A stretch of 64,000 nucleotides of DNA from Claveliimonas monacensis (GTDB taxonomy: Bacteria > Bacillota > Clostridia > Lachnospirales > Lachnospiraceae): the NCBI RefSeq assembly GCF_014982975.1, contig NZ_JADCKL010000005.1, forward strand, positions 62,001 through 126,000, given 5' to 3'. Shown here in pieces: positions 15,987 to 24,947 of this stretch. The notes under the pieces are model-generated. The model was not told where the DNA came from and ran no database searches. It saw only the letters and a program-made list of their open reading frames with translations. Position numbers and translations under genes: made by a program. Position 1 is the first letter of the stretch. Every line of letters starts with the position of its first letter.

Positions 15987-17270
15987 ATGAACCAGAAAAC
16001 CTATGATTGTTATGTGAAAATACTGAAGACGGAGCTTGTGCCCGCCCTGGGATGCACGGAGCCTATCGCTCTTGCCTACGCTTCCGCCAAAGCCGTGGAC
16101 GTGCTGGGCGATTTTCCGGACCGTATGGAAGCCCTGTGCAGCGGCAACATCATCAAGAATGTGAAAGGCGTCAAAGTGCCCAACTCGGGAGGTCTCAAAG
16201 GCGTGGAAGCCGCTGTCATCCTGGGCGCTGCCGGCGGGGATGCCTCCAAGGAGCTGGAGGTGCTGGAGAGCGTCCAGGAAAAAGACAGGGAGCGCACGGC
16301 CGCGCTTCTGAAAGACCGCTTCTGCACCTGCCTTCTCAAGGAAGGGGTTCCCAACCTCTATATTGAAATCCACGCTTTTAAAGGGGCGGAAACCGCTGTT
16401 GTGCGGATCGAGCAGACCCACACAAACATTACCTTCATCTCCCGGAACGGCGCTGTTCTTTTTGAGAAAGAAGCCGTCTCCCAGGAGGCTCTGACAGACA
16501 AATCCCTTCTTAATCTAAATGATATCATCACATTTGCAGAGGAAGTGGATCTGGATCTGGTAAAGGACTGTCTGGAGCGCCAGATCGAGTACAACATGGC
16601 CATCTCTGAGGAAGGGCTGAAAAACAACTGGGGCGCCGGCGTGGGCCGGACGATCCTGGAAACATTCGGCCAGGATGTGCGCTGGAAGTCCATAGCCAGA
16701 GCCGCCGCCGGATCAGACGCCCGCATGAGCGGCTGTTCCCTGCCGGTGATCATCATCTCCGGCTCCGGCAACCAGGGCATGACCTGCTCTCTCCCGGTGA
16801 TTGAATACGCCCGCTCCACCGGCGCATCACACGAGAAGCTTCTGCGGGCCCTGTGCATTTCCAATCTGACAGCCCAGGATCAGAAGCGCTATATCGGTCC
16901 CCTGTCCGCCTACTGCGGAGCTGTCTGCGCGGCAGCCGGAGCAGGCGCGGGAATTACCTACCTGTGCGGCGGCACCGCGGAACAGATCGAGAACACAGTG
17001 ATCAACACCATTGTCAATGCCGGCGGCATCACCTGCGACGGCGCAAAGCCAAGCTGCGCCGCCAAAATCTTCTCCTCCCTGCAGGCCGCCTTCCTGGGCC
17101 ACAGCCTGGCCATGAAAGGCTTCCGCTTTGAGGCCGGCGAGGGACTTGCCATGGACACGGCCGAGGACACGGTAAAGGCCATCGGATACATGGGCCGGGA
17201 AGGTATGCGCCAGACGGATATCGAGATCTTGAACATGATGATCGGAAAGACAGACCTGTCTTCCATCTGA
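15987..17270 (+). CDS. cyuA: L-cysteine desulfidase/CyuA (UPF0597) family protein
   Basis: A 427-residue member of the serine-dehydratase-alpha-like UPF0597 family. Conserved features are ALGCTEPIALAYASAKA with the first Cys, NSGGLKGVEAAVILGA, MSGCSLPVIIISGSGNQGM, and GGITCDGAKPSCAAKI near the C-terminus. The cysteines are placed as ligands of a labile [4Fe-4S] cluster in archaeal cysteine desulfidase. The likely reaction is cysteine to pyruvate, ammonia and sulfide. Some relatives may act on other hydroxy or thiol amino acids. It is a single-gene unit. Confidence 0.88.
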   Translation: MNQKTYDCYVKILKTELVPALGCTEPIALAYASAKAVDVLGDFPDRMEALCSGNIIKNVKGVKVPNSGGLKGVEAAVILGAAGGDASKELEVLESVQEKDRERTAALLKDRFCTCLLKEGVPNLYIEIHAFKGAETAVVRIEQTHTNITFISRNGAVLFEKEAVSQEALTDKSLLNLNDIITFAEEVDLDLVKDCLERQIEYNMAISEEGLKNNWGAGVGRTILETFGQDVRWKSIARAAAGSDARMSGCSLPVIIISGSGNQGMTCSLPVIEYARSTGASHEKLLRALCISNLTAQDQKRYIGPLSAYCGAVCAAAGAGAGITYLCGGTAEQIENTVINTIVNAGGITCDGAKPSCAAKIFSSLQAAFLGHSLAMKGFRFEAGEGLAMDTAEDTVKAIGYMGREGMRQTDIEILNMMIGKTDLSSI

Positions 17271-17315
17271 CATACCTTTCTTTACGTTACATACTTTTTT
17301 ACATATGTGCTGTAT

Positions 17316-18854
17316 TTACAGCCCTGCCATTCTCGTGGCCGCATGATCGGCAAAATCCCTGTCATGCTCTACCAGAAGCATGGTGGGGCTGTATTTCTGT
17401 ATCAGCTCCATAATCTGTCTCCTGGAAAAGATATCGATATAGTTCATGGGTTCATCCCATATATACAGGTGAGCCTGCTCACAGAGGCTGGCTGCGATCA
17501 GCACTTTCTTTTTCTGCCCCAGGCTGTAGTCCTCCATCTTCTTCTCAAACTGCAGCCTGGAAAAATCCATCTTCCTAAGAAGCGCCATGAAAAGAGACAG
17601 GGAGAGGCCTCTGTTTTTTGCATAAGTCCTCAGATCCCCCGACAGGCCGGCAGGGTTCTGGGGCACATAGGATATGACAAGCCCGGGGGCAAGCCGGATG
17701 CGTCCGCCGGTGATCCGCAGCTCCCCTGCTTCTGCCGGCAAAGCCGCCTGCATCCCGCCGGCCTCCTCACCATCCATCCAGGACGTAAGAACCGCTTTCA
17801 GCACACTGGATTTCCCGCAGCCGTTGCGCCCCGAAAGAAGCACCCTCTCTCCCTGGTCCACATGCAGACTGAGCCCCTCCAGCACTCTGCGGCTGCCGTA
17901 GGACAGGGTGACGTCCTCCATAAGCACCAGCCTGTTTTTGTGATGCGTAAGAGGACAGATCTTCAGATCCTCCGCCGTCTCCACATTTTTCAGTAGCTTC
18001 CTTTTTTCCTCCGCTGCCGTCAGCATTCTGTTCTCCATGCTTTTGGAGCGCTTCATCATTTTGGCAGCCTTGTGGCCGATGGCTCCCCGGTCCGGCTTCA
18101 GTCCTCCGATCTTTGTTCCGGTCTTTGTCTTCTCCACAGCGTCCGACCACCTTTCCGTGCGGGCAGCCGCTGCCTCCAGGCGCCGGATATCTTTTTTCAG
18201 TTTTTCATTCTCTCCCAGCTCAAAAGTATCTTTCTTCTCTTTCTGTTCCTGCCATGTGGTAAAATTCCCCCGGATGACCTCTATATCTGACCGGTTAATG
18301 GACAGAATGTGATCCACACACCCGTCCAGAAAATACCGGTCATGGGACACGAGGATAAAGCCTTTCTTTCCCTGCAGATAGCGCATCATACTCTCCCTGG
18401 CCTCCATATCCAGATGATTGGTGGGCTCGTCGATCAGCAGGAAGGCGTTCTCTCTGGCAAAGAGCCCGGCCATCATAACCCGGGTCTGCTCCCCGCCGCT
18501 TAAAGAGTCAAAAGGTCTGTACAGGATCCCCGGATCCATATTCAGGCAGGTCAACTCCCGGCAGATTTTCCACAGTTCGCAGGACGGGTCCGCCTCCTCC
18601 AGCACCTCTATGACATCCCTGCTCCCATCTTTCACCGGGACAGGAAAATACTCCATCTGCACATCCCCCTGGATACTTCCAGTATACTCATATGCTCCCA
18701 TGAGGAGCTTAAGAAGCGTCGTCTTTCCCCGCCCGTTTCTGCCGGTAAGGCCCAGCTTCCAGTCCGTATCAATTCTGAAGGACACGTCCTCAAAAACCGG
18801 CTCCATTCCTCCCTCATAGCAGAACGTCAGATGACTGACTTGTATCATTGACAT
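17316..18854 (-). CDS. ABC-F ATPase of the antibiotic-resistance (Lsa/Vga-like) type
   Basis: A 512-residue protein with two ABC domains and no membrane segments. Domain 1 has Walker A GRNGRGKTT, signature LSGGEQTRV and LLIDEPTNHLD. Domain 2 has GRNGCGKSS, a degenerate signature YSLGQKKKV and WDEPMNYIDIFSRRQ. The EP-NYID form in domain 2 is typical of Lsa/Vga-type proteins, which release lincosamide, streptogramin A or pleuromutilin drugs from ribosomes. The charged inter-domain linker (about 190-290) fits. The ATG at 18854 has AAGGAGG upstream. Its leader carries an attenuator. Drug spectrum cannot be assigned from sequence. Confidence 0.88.
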   Translation of the reverse strand: MSMIQVSHLTFCYEGGMEPVFEDVSFRIDTDWKLGLTGRNGRGKTTLLKLLMGAYEYTGSIQGDVQMEYFPVPVKDGSRDVIEVLEEADPSCELWKICRELTCLNMDPGILYRPFDSLSGGEQTRVMMAGLFARENAFLLIDEPTNHLDMEARESMMRYLQGKKGFILVSHDRYFLDGCVDHILSINRSDIEVIRGNFTTWQEQKEKKDTFELGENEKLKKDIRRLEAAAARTERWSDAVEKTKTGTKIGGLKPDRGAIGHKAAKMMKRSKSMENRMLTAAEEKRKLLKNVETAEDLKICPLTHHKNRLVLMEDVTLSYGSRRVLEGLSLHVDQGERVLLSGRNGCGKSSVLKAVLTSWMDGEEAGGMQAALPAEAGELRITGGRIRLAPGLVISYVPQNPAGLSGDLRTYAKNRGLSLSLFMALLRKMDFSRLQFEKKMEDYSLGQKKKVLIAASLCEQAHLYIWDEPMNYIDIFSRRQIMELIQKYSPTMLLVEHDRDFADHAATRMAGL

Positions 18855-18889
18855 TGTGTGATCCCTCCTTTTCAAAGCGCATACAAAAA

Positions 18890-18911
18890 AGCACGGGAAA
18901 ATTCCCGTGCC
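18890..18911 (-). terminator. Attenuator in the ABC-F leader
   Basis: GCACGGG pairs with CCCGTGC across a six-base loop and is followed on the minus strand by TTTTTT. It lies between promoter and start codon, so it can cut off transcription before the gene. Confidence 0.85.
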
Positions 18912-18978
18912 CGAAAAACTCCATCCGGAGTCTCTTTCCATACAAAGCTGCGCCCTGCGCGCCTCTTACGGATTCTAT

Positions 18979-19023
18979 TTATCTGGATACAAGGATTTTC
19001 ATTTCTGCATGCGCATAAAACAT
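18979..19023 (-). CDS. Leader ORF 2 (14 codons) before the ABC-F gene
   Basis: Encodes MFYAHAEMKILVSR and then a stop, about 70 nt before the terminator stem. Its ribosome binding site is poor (GGTGG very close to the ATG), so translation is uncertain. It contains no motif beyond its leader position. Confidence 0.35.
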   Translation of the reverse strand: MFYAHAEMKILVSR

Positions 19024-19078
19024 GTCCACCGCGGTTCCTTCCCCGGCGGATCTGTCACGCCTATATGAACTTCATATA

Positions 19079-19099
19079 TTATCTGCAGAAATTCTTCAT
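19079..19099 (-). CDS. Leader ORF 1 (6 codons, MKNFCR) before the ABC-F gene
   Basis: The first ATG after the predicted transcription start, about 29 nt into the RNA, with AAAGGGG seven bases upstream. Very short leader peptides ahead of terminators are the known sensing devices of ABC-F and erm resistance genes, where drug-stalled ribosomes change RNA folding. Confidence 0.5.
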   Translation of the reverse strand: MKNFCR

Positions 19100-19134
19100 C
19101 CTTTCACCCCTTTGCATGTACATTCTTCCTGTAC

Positions 19135-19163
19135 AAAATAGCACAGACCCCTCTGGCTGTCAA
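19135..19163 (-). promoter_or_regulatory. Promoter of the ABC-F leader
   Basis: TTGACA (19158-19163), 17 bp, TATTTT (19135-19140) on the minus strand. The resulting leader is about 270 nt long, an unusual length for such a gene. Confidence 0.75.
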
Positions 19164-19185
19164 CCTCTGACTTCTGTTTTACCTT

Positions 19186-19764
19186 TCATTTTTCACCACG
19201 CTGCTGTTCCGGTATATACTGAGAAGGATACCGGCATACAACAGCCGACACCCCCAGACACGCCACACTTTTGAAAAGTCCTTTTTTCCCCTCCCGCCCG
19301 CTGCGCCACACAACAGCAGCGTAAGCCGGGAGGATCAGCGAACCCCAGAACCAGGACGTGGTCCAGAACCAGCTTACTCCATTCAGAAAAAAGCGGCCCG
19401 GTTCAGCACATGCCAGCAATTTACAGCCCGCATTGATCCCGATGGCAGAGATCCAGAAGCGGAAAGCATACTTCCCTATCACCGTATAATCTGCCAGGCA
19501 GATCCCTGCCATCATCAGAACTCCCAGGGCCATGTATTTCCCCTGTCTCCACACCTCCGCGGCCTTGTAGGCGGAGTCTGGCTGCCGGTAGGTCATCCAT
19601 TGCAGAAAGAGGCCTGCCAGGCTCAGCACAACGATCACCGCCACCAGCTTCCAGTCCATCCGGGGCCTGTGTATCCGGTCCAGCTCCATCCCTGTCTCCA
19701 CCGGATCTCCCATCTGGCGCACAGCCTCCTCTTCCGCCTCATCAGTGTTCATTCCATCTGCCAT
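19186..19764 (-). pseudogene. Truncated FtsW/RodA-like protein with permease prefix domain
   Basis: The frame encodes the end of a permease prefix domain (EGHIEDQKLDYMADGMNTDEAE..., MGDPVETGMELDRI) and then about four membrane segments. Upstream in-frame coding continues back to a TGA without a normal start codon, overlapping the end of the PadR gene. At the 3' end, residues RYPS are followed by unrelated QYIPEQQRGEK and a stop, where FtsW/RodA-like relatives, from memory, continue for some 250 residues. I read it as a decayed remnant of the usual PadR-partner gene. A short functional membrane protein starting at the ATG at 19764 is the alternative. Confidence 0.6.
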
Positions 19765-19795
19765 GTAATCCAGCTTCTGATCCTCGATATGGCCC

Positions 19796-20122
19796 TCAAG
19801 CTCCTCCCAGAACTTTCACCACAGCTCTGGAATACTCCTTCCACTCCTCCTCTTTTTTCGCAAGCTGTTTTTTTCCGGCCTTTGTGAGCCCGTAGTATTT
19901 CCGCGTCTTCCCACCGGCGTCCTGCTCCCAGGAGGTGAGATATCCTTTTTCCTCCAGCGTGTGCAGAAGAGGGTACAGAGTTCCCGCTTTCAGTTCAAAC
20001 ACATTCTCTGATTTCTCACGCAGCGTCTCGATCATCTCGTAGCCGTACATATCCTTCTCTTCCAGAAGTTTCATAATGAGCATAGCTGTGCTCCCGGAAA
20101 TCAGACTCTTTTCCACTGCCAT
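19796..20122 (-). CDS. PadR family transcriptional repressor
   Basis: A 108-residue winged-helix protein. The core GSTAMLIMKLLEEKDMYGYEMIE and FELKAGTLYPLLHTLEEKGYL is the PadR signature, followed by KTRKYYGLTKAGKKQL and a short C-terminal helix, as in subfamily 2. The ATG at 20122 has AAAGGAGG eight bases upstream. A perfect inverted repeat lies 48 bp upstream, its likely own operator. The usual downstream membrane partner is damaged. Confidence 0.92.
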   Translation of the reverse strand: MAVEKSLISGSTAMLIMKLLEEKDMYGYEMIETLREKSENVFELKAGTLYPLLHTLEEKGYLTSWEQDAGGKTRKYYGLTKAGKKQLAKKEEEWKEYSRAVVKVLGGA

Positions 20123-20169
20123 AAACCCGGCCTCCTTTCCTTTTCCCCCATACAGGGGAGTCATTCATA

Positions 20170-20215
20170 TAGATGTTCGATATATCGACTATCTATATAG
20201 TATATCGAACATCTA
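20170..20215. promoter_or_regulatory. Perfect 15-bp inverted repeat, candidate PadR operator
   Basis: TAGATGTTCGATATA (20170-20184) is matched exactly by TATATCGAACATCTA (20201-20215) across 16 bp. The AT-rich centre includes TATA-like -10 candidates for the padR promoter. Each arm contains ATGT/ACAT, as in known PadR sites. Confidence 0.75.
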
Positions 20216-20249
20216 CCTATGTCAAGCCGCCAGGCTCACTTTCTGCAGG

Positions 20250-21065
20250 TTAAATCCGGTCAATAATCTCCTGGATCGTCTCTTTGCTCTCCTCCAGGTC
20301 CTGGGCGATCTCCTCCGCCGTCTTTCCCCTGGCCAGTTTTTTCTTTATCTTTTCCATCAGCACTGCTTCTTTTCCAGCTTGATATCCGTCCTCAAACGCC
20401 TCATTTTTCACTGCTTTCTCATACTTCTCCTGGTCAAATGTCTCCAGTATCATCTGCACTACCTCCGCCTTCTGCTGGATTAAGATGTCCTTCAGAATTT
20501 CATCCCGGATGCAGTCGTCTATCGTCTGCATGATCGCTTCTTCCAGAGACTTCTTTGTCTCCAGGTTTTTCCGCACCCTGTCCACAAAAATCGCGTACTC
20601 CTTAAGCCTGCGGCATTTTTCCATAAGCTCACGGTTATGGCCATAGTTAATGTTCAGCATTACCGTGGTGCATTCCAGGGCCGGAGTTCTCCCCTCCCCG
20701 CCCTTCTCAAAAAGGTCAGACAGACGAAGGACCGTCCGGTCCGGCTGGCTGTCCGTACCATTGTAAAACACAATATGCTGTGGGAACGGAAAGGTTTTTG
20801 CGCTGGAGCCGTAGATGTTGATATTGTTCCGTGCAATGATCTTTTCGTACAGCTTTGCATAATATAGAAGCCCCCGCATAGGCATATTGGGATTGTAGGT
20901 GCTCTGATGCTCGTACTCTGTGCCGGACACGGCATTATACAGAGACAGAAGATCCTCCTTATTGCTGAATACAAGCCGGAAAAGCCGGTCCTTATACTCC
21001 CGGTCAGCGGTGGGATATTCTGAGTCATCCACATTTACAATATTTACTTTTCTGGTCATACTCAT
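20250..21065 (-). CDS. Rpn/PD-(D/E)XK transposase-like family protein, apparently internally shortened
   Basis: A 271-residue protein of the type common in many copies in Lachnospiraceae (Rpn family recombination-promoting nuclease / putative transposase). Segments DRLFRLVFSNKEDLLSLYNA, YEHQSTYNPNMPMRGLLYYA, FPQHIVFYNGTD and LNINYGHNRELMEKCRRLKEYA are familiar. From memory, relatives carry about 35-40 more residues between NAVSGTEY and EHQSTY, so this copy seems to have lost an internal piece in frame, possibly with catalytic residues. The C-terminus is a charged coiled region. Function unproven. Confidence 0.7.
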   Translation of the reverse strand: MSMTRKVNIVNVDDSEYPTADREYKDRLFRLVFSNKEDLLSLYNAVSGTEYEHQSTYNPNMPMRGLLYYAKLYEKIIARNNINIYGSSAKTFPFPQHIVFYNGTDSQPDRTVLRLSDLFEKGGEGRTPALECTTVMLNINYGHNRELMEKCRRLKEYAIFVDRVRKNLETKKSLEEAIMQTIDDCIRDEILKDILIQQKAEVVQMILETFDQEKYEKAVKNEAFEDGYQAGKEAVLMEKIKKKLARGKTAEEIAQDLEESKETIQEIIDRI

Positions 21066-21343
21066 AGAAATATTATACCTCCATTATAGACATAAAGACA
21101 ACGTACTGCAACCTTTTCCCTTGTCTGCACACTTTGTAAAAAAGGAATGGTTCTGGCGGAAACCGCCCCGGACATGCGCCGGATGATGAAAAATAAGAAT
21201 GGCTGCCCTGGCAGCCTCATAAGAAAAGATTTCCTCTGTGAATGGTTTACATTATACGCAGAATTATGACAATCGGCAAGATGGAATAGTGCACAAAATC
21301 CCCTACTTGATCTTGTGGAATATTTCCTTCTCCTAAATCACGC
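21066..21343. other. Intergenic stretch without a supported gene
   Basis: Between the Rpn-like gene and the truA terminator I see no ORF with a ribosome binding site and no RNA motif. TATAAT-like sequences at about 21070-21095 on the minus strand are the likely promoter of the Rpn-like gene. Confidence 0.5.
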
Positions 21344-21372
21344 GAAAAGGAGCTCCGCAAAGCGGAACTCCC
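21344..21372 (-). terminator. Terminator of the ecf-truA operon
   Basis: GGAGTTCCGC pairs with GCGGAGCTCC across TTT and is followed by TTTTCG on the minus strand. Confidence 0.8.
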
Positions 21373-21386
21373 GTATTTCCTGCAGG

Positions 21387-22172
21387 TCACTCCTCCCCGT
21401 ACCGGATCTCCATAAGAACCAGTCCCTGGGGCGGCGCCGTCACACCGGCCTCGGTGCGGACCCGCGCTTCCAGTATCTCTTTTACTTTTTCCGGCTCGTA
21501 AAATCCCCGCCCCACCCGGATCAAGGTGCCGGCGATGATGCGGACCATGTTGTAGAGAAAGCCGTTGCCGCTGACGCGGACGACGATCTCCTTTGCCTCC
21601 GCCTCCCTGTAGGAGAAGTCTCCTTCCGTGCAGGGGCGCTCCTCCACCTCCAGGCTGTCGATGCGCCGCACCGTGTCCTCTGTGTTGGTACGGATACAGC
21701 AGAAGCTGGCAAAATCGTGCTCTCCCACGAGATAAGCCGCGCCCTTCCTCATCTTCTCCACATCCAGGGGTACGTACACAAAGGTGCTGGTGCGCTTTTT
21801 CATGGGATTGGCCGTCCTGGCATTGTAAATGTGATACTCGTAGGTCTTGGTGATATTGTCTTGGTATCTGGGATGCCAGGAGAGGGGCACTTCCTGGGAC
21901 TTTACGATCACAATATCCTCCGGCAGCTTCTGGTTCAGAGCCAGTGCCATGCGCTCCGGCGGAATGGTGCTCTCCGTGTCAAAGACCGCCACATTTCCCA
22001 GGGCATGGACACCGGAGTCGGTGCGGCTGGCGCCAATGACCCGGATGTCCTCCTTTGTGAGTGTACTGAGTTTTTTATTGAGGACCTCCTCTATCGTGAT
22101 CCCGTTTGGCTGGACCTGCCAGCCACAGTAGTTTGTACCGTCGTAGGCCACTGTCAGCTTTATCCGTCTCAA
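21387..22172 (-). CDS. truA: tRNA pseudouridine(38-40) synthase
   Basis: A 261-residue TruA that makes pseudouridine in the tRNA anticodon stem-loop. The catalytic Asp is in GASRTDSGVHALG; YDGTNYCGWQVQPN near the start and GNGFLYNMVRIIAGTL are also diagnostic. I chose the TTG at 22172, giving the usual RRIKLTVAYDG N-terminus with AGAGG upstream. An ATG at 22205 would add eleven residues and has a weaker site. It is the last gene of the ECF operon, an arrangement common in Firmicutes. Confidence 0.95.
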   Translation of the reverse strand: MRRIKLTVAYDGTNYCGWQVQPNGITIEEVLNKKLSTLTKEDIRVIGASRTDSGVHALGNVAVFDTESTIPPERMALALNQKLPEDIVIVKSQEVPLSWHPRYQDNITKTYEYHIYNARTANPMKKRTSTFVYVPLDVEKMRKGAAYLVGEHDFASFCCIRTNTEDTVRRIDSLEVEERPCTEGDFSYREAEAKEIVVRVSGNGFLYNMVRIIAGTLIRVGRGFYEPEKVKEILEARVRTEAGVTAPPQGLVLMEIRYGEE

Positions 22173-22230
22173 GTTTCTTTTCCTCTCTAAAACATACCGG
22201 GACATTCATACATGCCCCGGAAAATCCATC

Positions 22231-23055
22231 CTAAAAAATCCATATGTGGAAGGGAACATACCGTCCGATGACCACCACTGCCACCACATACACGATCATG
22301 ACAATGTAAGCCATCCGGTCCCTGCTTTTGTACCGCAGAGGCTTCATCTTTGTGCGCCCTTCCCCGCCCCGGTAGCACCTGGCCTCCATGGCCATGGCAA
22401 GGTCGTTGGCCCGGCGGAAAGCAGATACGAAGAGAGGCACCAGAATGGGGATCATGCTTTTCACCCTCTGGATGATGTTGCCGCTTTCCAGGTCCGCTCC
22501 CCTTGCGATCTGGGCTTTCATGATCTTGTCCGTCTCCTCCAGAAGGATGGGGATAAAACGGAGGGCGATGGACATCATCATGGCCACCTCGTGCACCGGC
22601 ACGTGTATCCTGTTGAGGGGATGCAGAAGGCTCTCAATGCCGTCTGTCAGGGCGTTGGGCGTCGTGGTAAAGGTCATCAGCGATGAGCCGGCGATCAGAT
22701 AGATCAGACGGATCGCCATAAATACCGCGGTCCGCAGGCCCTCCTCCGTGATGGTAAATATCCAGGCGTGGAACAGCGTCTCTCCGCCTCTTGTGAGAAA
22801 GAGGTTGAAGAGAACCGTGATCATCAGCAGCATGATAATGGGCTTCATGCCCTTCATGATATAGGAAAAAGGTACCTTTGACATGCGTATGATGGCCACA
22901 AGGAAAATGGTGGCCACCAGATACCCGGGAATACTGTTGAAGAGAAACAGGGAAATCAGATAGAGCAGCGTCCCCACCAGCTTCACCCTCGGGTCCAGGC
23001 GGTGCAGGATGCTCTGGGCCGGATAATATTGTCCTATTGTAATGTCTCTTATCAT
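22231..23055 (-). CDS. ecfT: ECF transporter transmembrane subunit EcfT
   Basis: A 274-residue membrane protein, the scaffold of the energy-coupling factor module that works with vitamin-binding S subunits. Typical features are the N-terminal YYPAQSILHRLDPRVKL, several membrane helices, and the two Ala-Arg-Gly coupling motifs (one in AQIARGADLESG) in the cytoplasmic helices that contact the ATPases. It starts 1 bp after ecfA2. No S subunit gene is near, as expected for a shared group II module. Confidence 0.95.
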   Translation of the reverse strand: MIRDITIGQYYPAQSILHRLDPRVKLVGTLLYLISLFLFNSIPGYLVATIFLVAIIRMSKVPFSYIMKGMKPIIMLLMITVLFNLFLTRGGETLFHAWIFTITEEGLRTAVFMAIRLIYLIAGSSLMTFTTTPNALTDGIESLLHPLNRIHVPVHEVAMMMSIALRFIPILLEETDKIMKAQIARGADLESGNIIQRVKSMIPILVPLFVSAFRRANDLAMAMEARCYRGGEGRTKMKPLRYKSRDRMAYIVMIVYVVAVVVIGRYVPFHIWIF

Positions 23056-23919
23056 CTATACACTCCCCCGCCTTTTCTTCACAGCCTCCATGATCTCGTC
23101 CGCAGCCTCCTCCACTGTGGTGGCCGTCACCCCCACGTCGAACCCGGCCTCTCTTATATCGTGCATGATGTAAGTGACCTGGGGGGCTGCAAGACCGATC
23201 TTCTCCAGCTCCTGGTAATGGGAAAATACCTGTTTCGGTGTGTCGTTGTACAGGATCTTTCCTTTGTTCATGACAATGATCCGGTCCGCATATTTTGCAA
23301 TATCCTCCATGCTGTGGGACACAAGGATCACCGTCATATCGCTCTGCCTGTGCAGGTATGCGATCTGATCCAGTATCTCGTCCCGGCCCTTTGGATCCAG
23401 GCCGGCAGTGGGCTCGTCCAGCACAAGGACGCCGGGGCGCATGGCCAGGACACCTGCAATGGCCGCCCGCCTCTTCTGTCCGCCGGACAGCTCAAAGGGG
23501 GAGGATTTCCAGTATTTTTCCTTCAGCCCCACAAGGCGCAGCGCCTCTGTGGCTCTCTTTTCACATTCCTCCGGAGTAAGCCCCTGGTTCTTCGGGCCAA
23601 AGCACACATCCGTCAGCACGTCCACCTCAAAAAGCTGATGCTCCGGGTACTGGAAGACAAGCCCCACCTGGCTGCGGAGCTTCCGCATATCGTACCCTTC
23701 CGCGTAAATGTTTTCTCCGTTGTAAAAGACCTCGCCGCTGGTGGCCCGTATGAGACCGTTCAGATGCTGGGTCAGTGTGGATTTCCCGGACCCGGTGTGG
23801 CCGATGATGCCCACAAACTCCCCGTGAGGGATCTCAAGGCAGATGTCAGAGAGCGCCTTCTTCTCGTAGGCTGTGCCCGGGCTGTATATATAATTGACGT
23901 GTTCTAATTTAATCGACAT
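23056..23919 (-). CDS. ecfA2: ECF transporter ATPase EcfA2
   Basis: A 287-residue ABC ATPase. Walker A is [10 protein letters not shown], the signature [13 protein letters not shown], Walker [14 protein letters not shown] and the switch His in VSHSMED. The C-terminal extension of about 60 residues is typical of the A2 partner that heterodimerises with EcfA1. It overlaps the end of ecfA1 by 16 bp. Confidence 0.95.
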   Translation of the reverse strand: MSIKLEHVNYIYSPGTAYEKKALSDICLEIPHGEFVGIIGHTGSGKSTLTQHLNGLIRATSGEVFYNGENIYAEGYDMRKLRSQVGLVFQYPEHQLFEVDVLTDVCFGPKNQGLTPEECEKRATEALRLVGLKEKYWKSSPFELSGGQKRRAAIAGVLAMRPGVLVLDEPTAGLDPKGRDEILDQIAYLHRQSDMTVILVSHSMEDIAKYADRIIVMNKGKILYNDTPKQVFSHYQELEKIGLAAPQVTYIMHDIREAGFDVGVTATTVEEAADEIMEAVKKRRGSV

Positions 23920-24761
23920 AGCGCTTCCACCAGCTCTTCCTTTTTCAATATTCCGGCAGGGATATCAAGTCCCCGCTTTCTCAGTTCATCTGCCAGCATG
24001 GTCACCTGGGGGACGTCCAGCCGGTAGGATTTTAACGTATCCACCTGGGAGAAGATCTCCCGGGGCGTTCCCTGCATGACAATATGGCCGTGGTCCATGA
24101 CAAAGATCCGGTCCGCGTAGATCACTTCCTCCATATAGTGGGTGATGAGAATGACCGTCACATGCTTCCTGTGGCGCAGCTCACGCACCGTCCGCAGGAC
24201 TTCCTTCCTGCCGTCCGGGTCCAGCATGGCGGTGGGCTCGTCCAGCACAATGCACTTTGGCTCCATGGCAATGACGCCGGCAATGGCCACTCTCTGCTTC
24301 TGCCCGCCGGACAGCTTGTTTGGCGAGTGGTGCCGGTACTCGATCATGCCCACGGACTTAAGGCTGTCCTCCACCCGCTTCCAGATCTCGTCTGTGGGGA
24401 CGCCTAAGTTCTCCGGGCCAAAGCCCACGTCCTCCTCCACTACGGTGCCGATGATCTGGTTGTCCGGGTTCTGGAACACCATGCCCGCACTCTGACGCAC
24501 ATTCCACAGCTCCTGGGGATCTTTCGTATTCCGGCCGTCCACCCACATGGTGCCTCCTGTAGGAACGAGAATAGCGTTCATGTGTTTGGCCAGGGTAGAC
24601 TTGCCGGAGCCGTTGTGGCCCAGAATGGCAATAAACTGGCCTTCCTCTATGCCAAGATCCACCTCATCGATGGCCCGGGAGGTGCCGATGACATTTCCTT
24701 CTTCATCTCTTTTTTCATATTCAAATATGAGCTTTTCTGTCTGGATCATATTATGTTTCAT
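23904..24761 (-). CDS. ecfA1: ECF transporter ATPase EcfA1
   Basis: A 285-residue ABC ATPase with Walker [17 protein letters not shown]-loop [10 protein letters not shown] (the NPDNQ form is characteristic of EcfA), signature [13 protein letters not shown], and Walker [14 protein letters not shown]. It is the first gene of ecfA1-ecfA2-ecfT-truA. Together with EcfT it drives uptake by exchangeable vitamin or metal S components. Confidence 0.95.
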   Translation of the reverse strand: MKHNMIQTEKLIFEYEKRDEEGNVIGTSRAIDEVDLGIEEGQFIAILGHNGSGKSTLAKHMNAILVPTGGTMWVDGRNTKDPQELWNVRQSAGMVFQNPDNQIIGTVVEEDVGFGPENLGVPTDEIWKRVEDSLKSVGMIEYRHHSPNKLSGGQKQRVAIAGVIAMEPKCIVLDEPTAMLDPDGRKEVLRTVRELRHRKHVTVILITHYMEEVIYADRIFVMDHGHIVMQGTPREIFSQVDTLKSYRLDVPQVTMLADELRKRGLDIPAGILKKEELVEALCRLN

Positions 24762-24807
24762 ATCAGTTTTTCCATCTCCATGGGGAAAATCCTAATGATC
24801 TTCCCGT

Positions 24808-24847
24808 TAAAATAAGACACAGCGCTTACATGCTGTGTCTTATTTTA
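24808..24847. terminator. Strong bidirectional terminator
   Basis: A 16-bp perfect stem, TAAAATAAGACACAGC with GCTGTGTCTTATTTTA, loop of eight. It lies downstream of the cyclophilin gene and upstream of ecfA1, both on the minus strand. Confidence 0.9.
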
Positions 24848-24947
24848 AGTGATTATGCTCTATTTTGCAAGGTCTGGGACTTTCCTTTTCTTTTCCTCCT
24901 CTACCTGTCGGTCATCACATTTCTTTTAAATTCTGTGTACGTCACCT

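Noticed and set aside
21066-21343. Possible small RNA in the gap before the truA terminator
   Set aside because: No promoter-terminator pair of its own and no recognisable fold.
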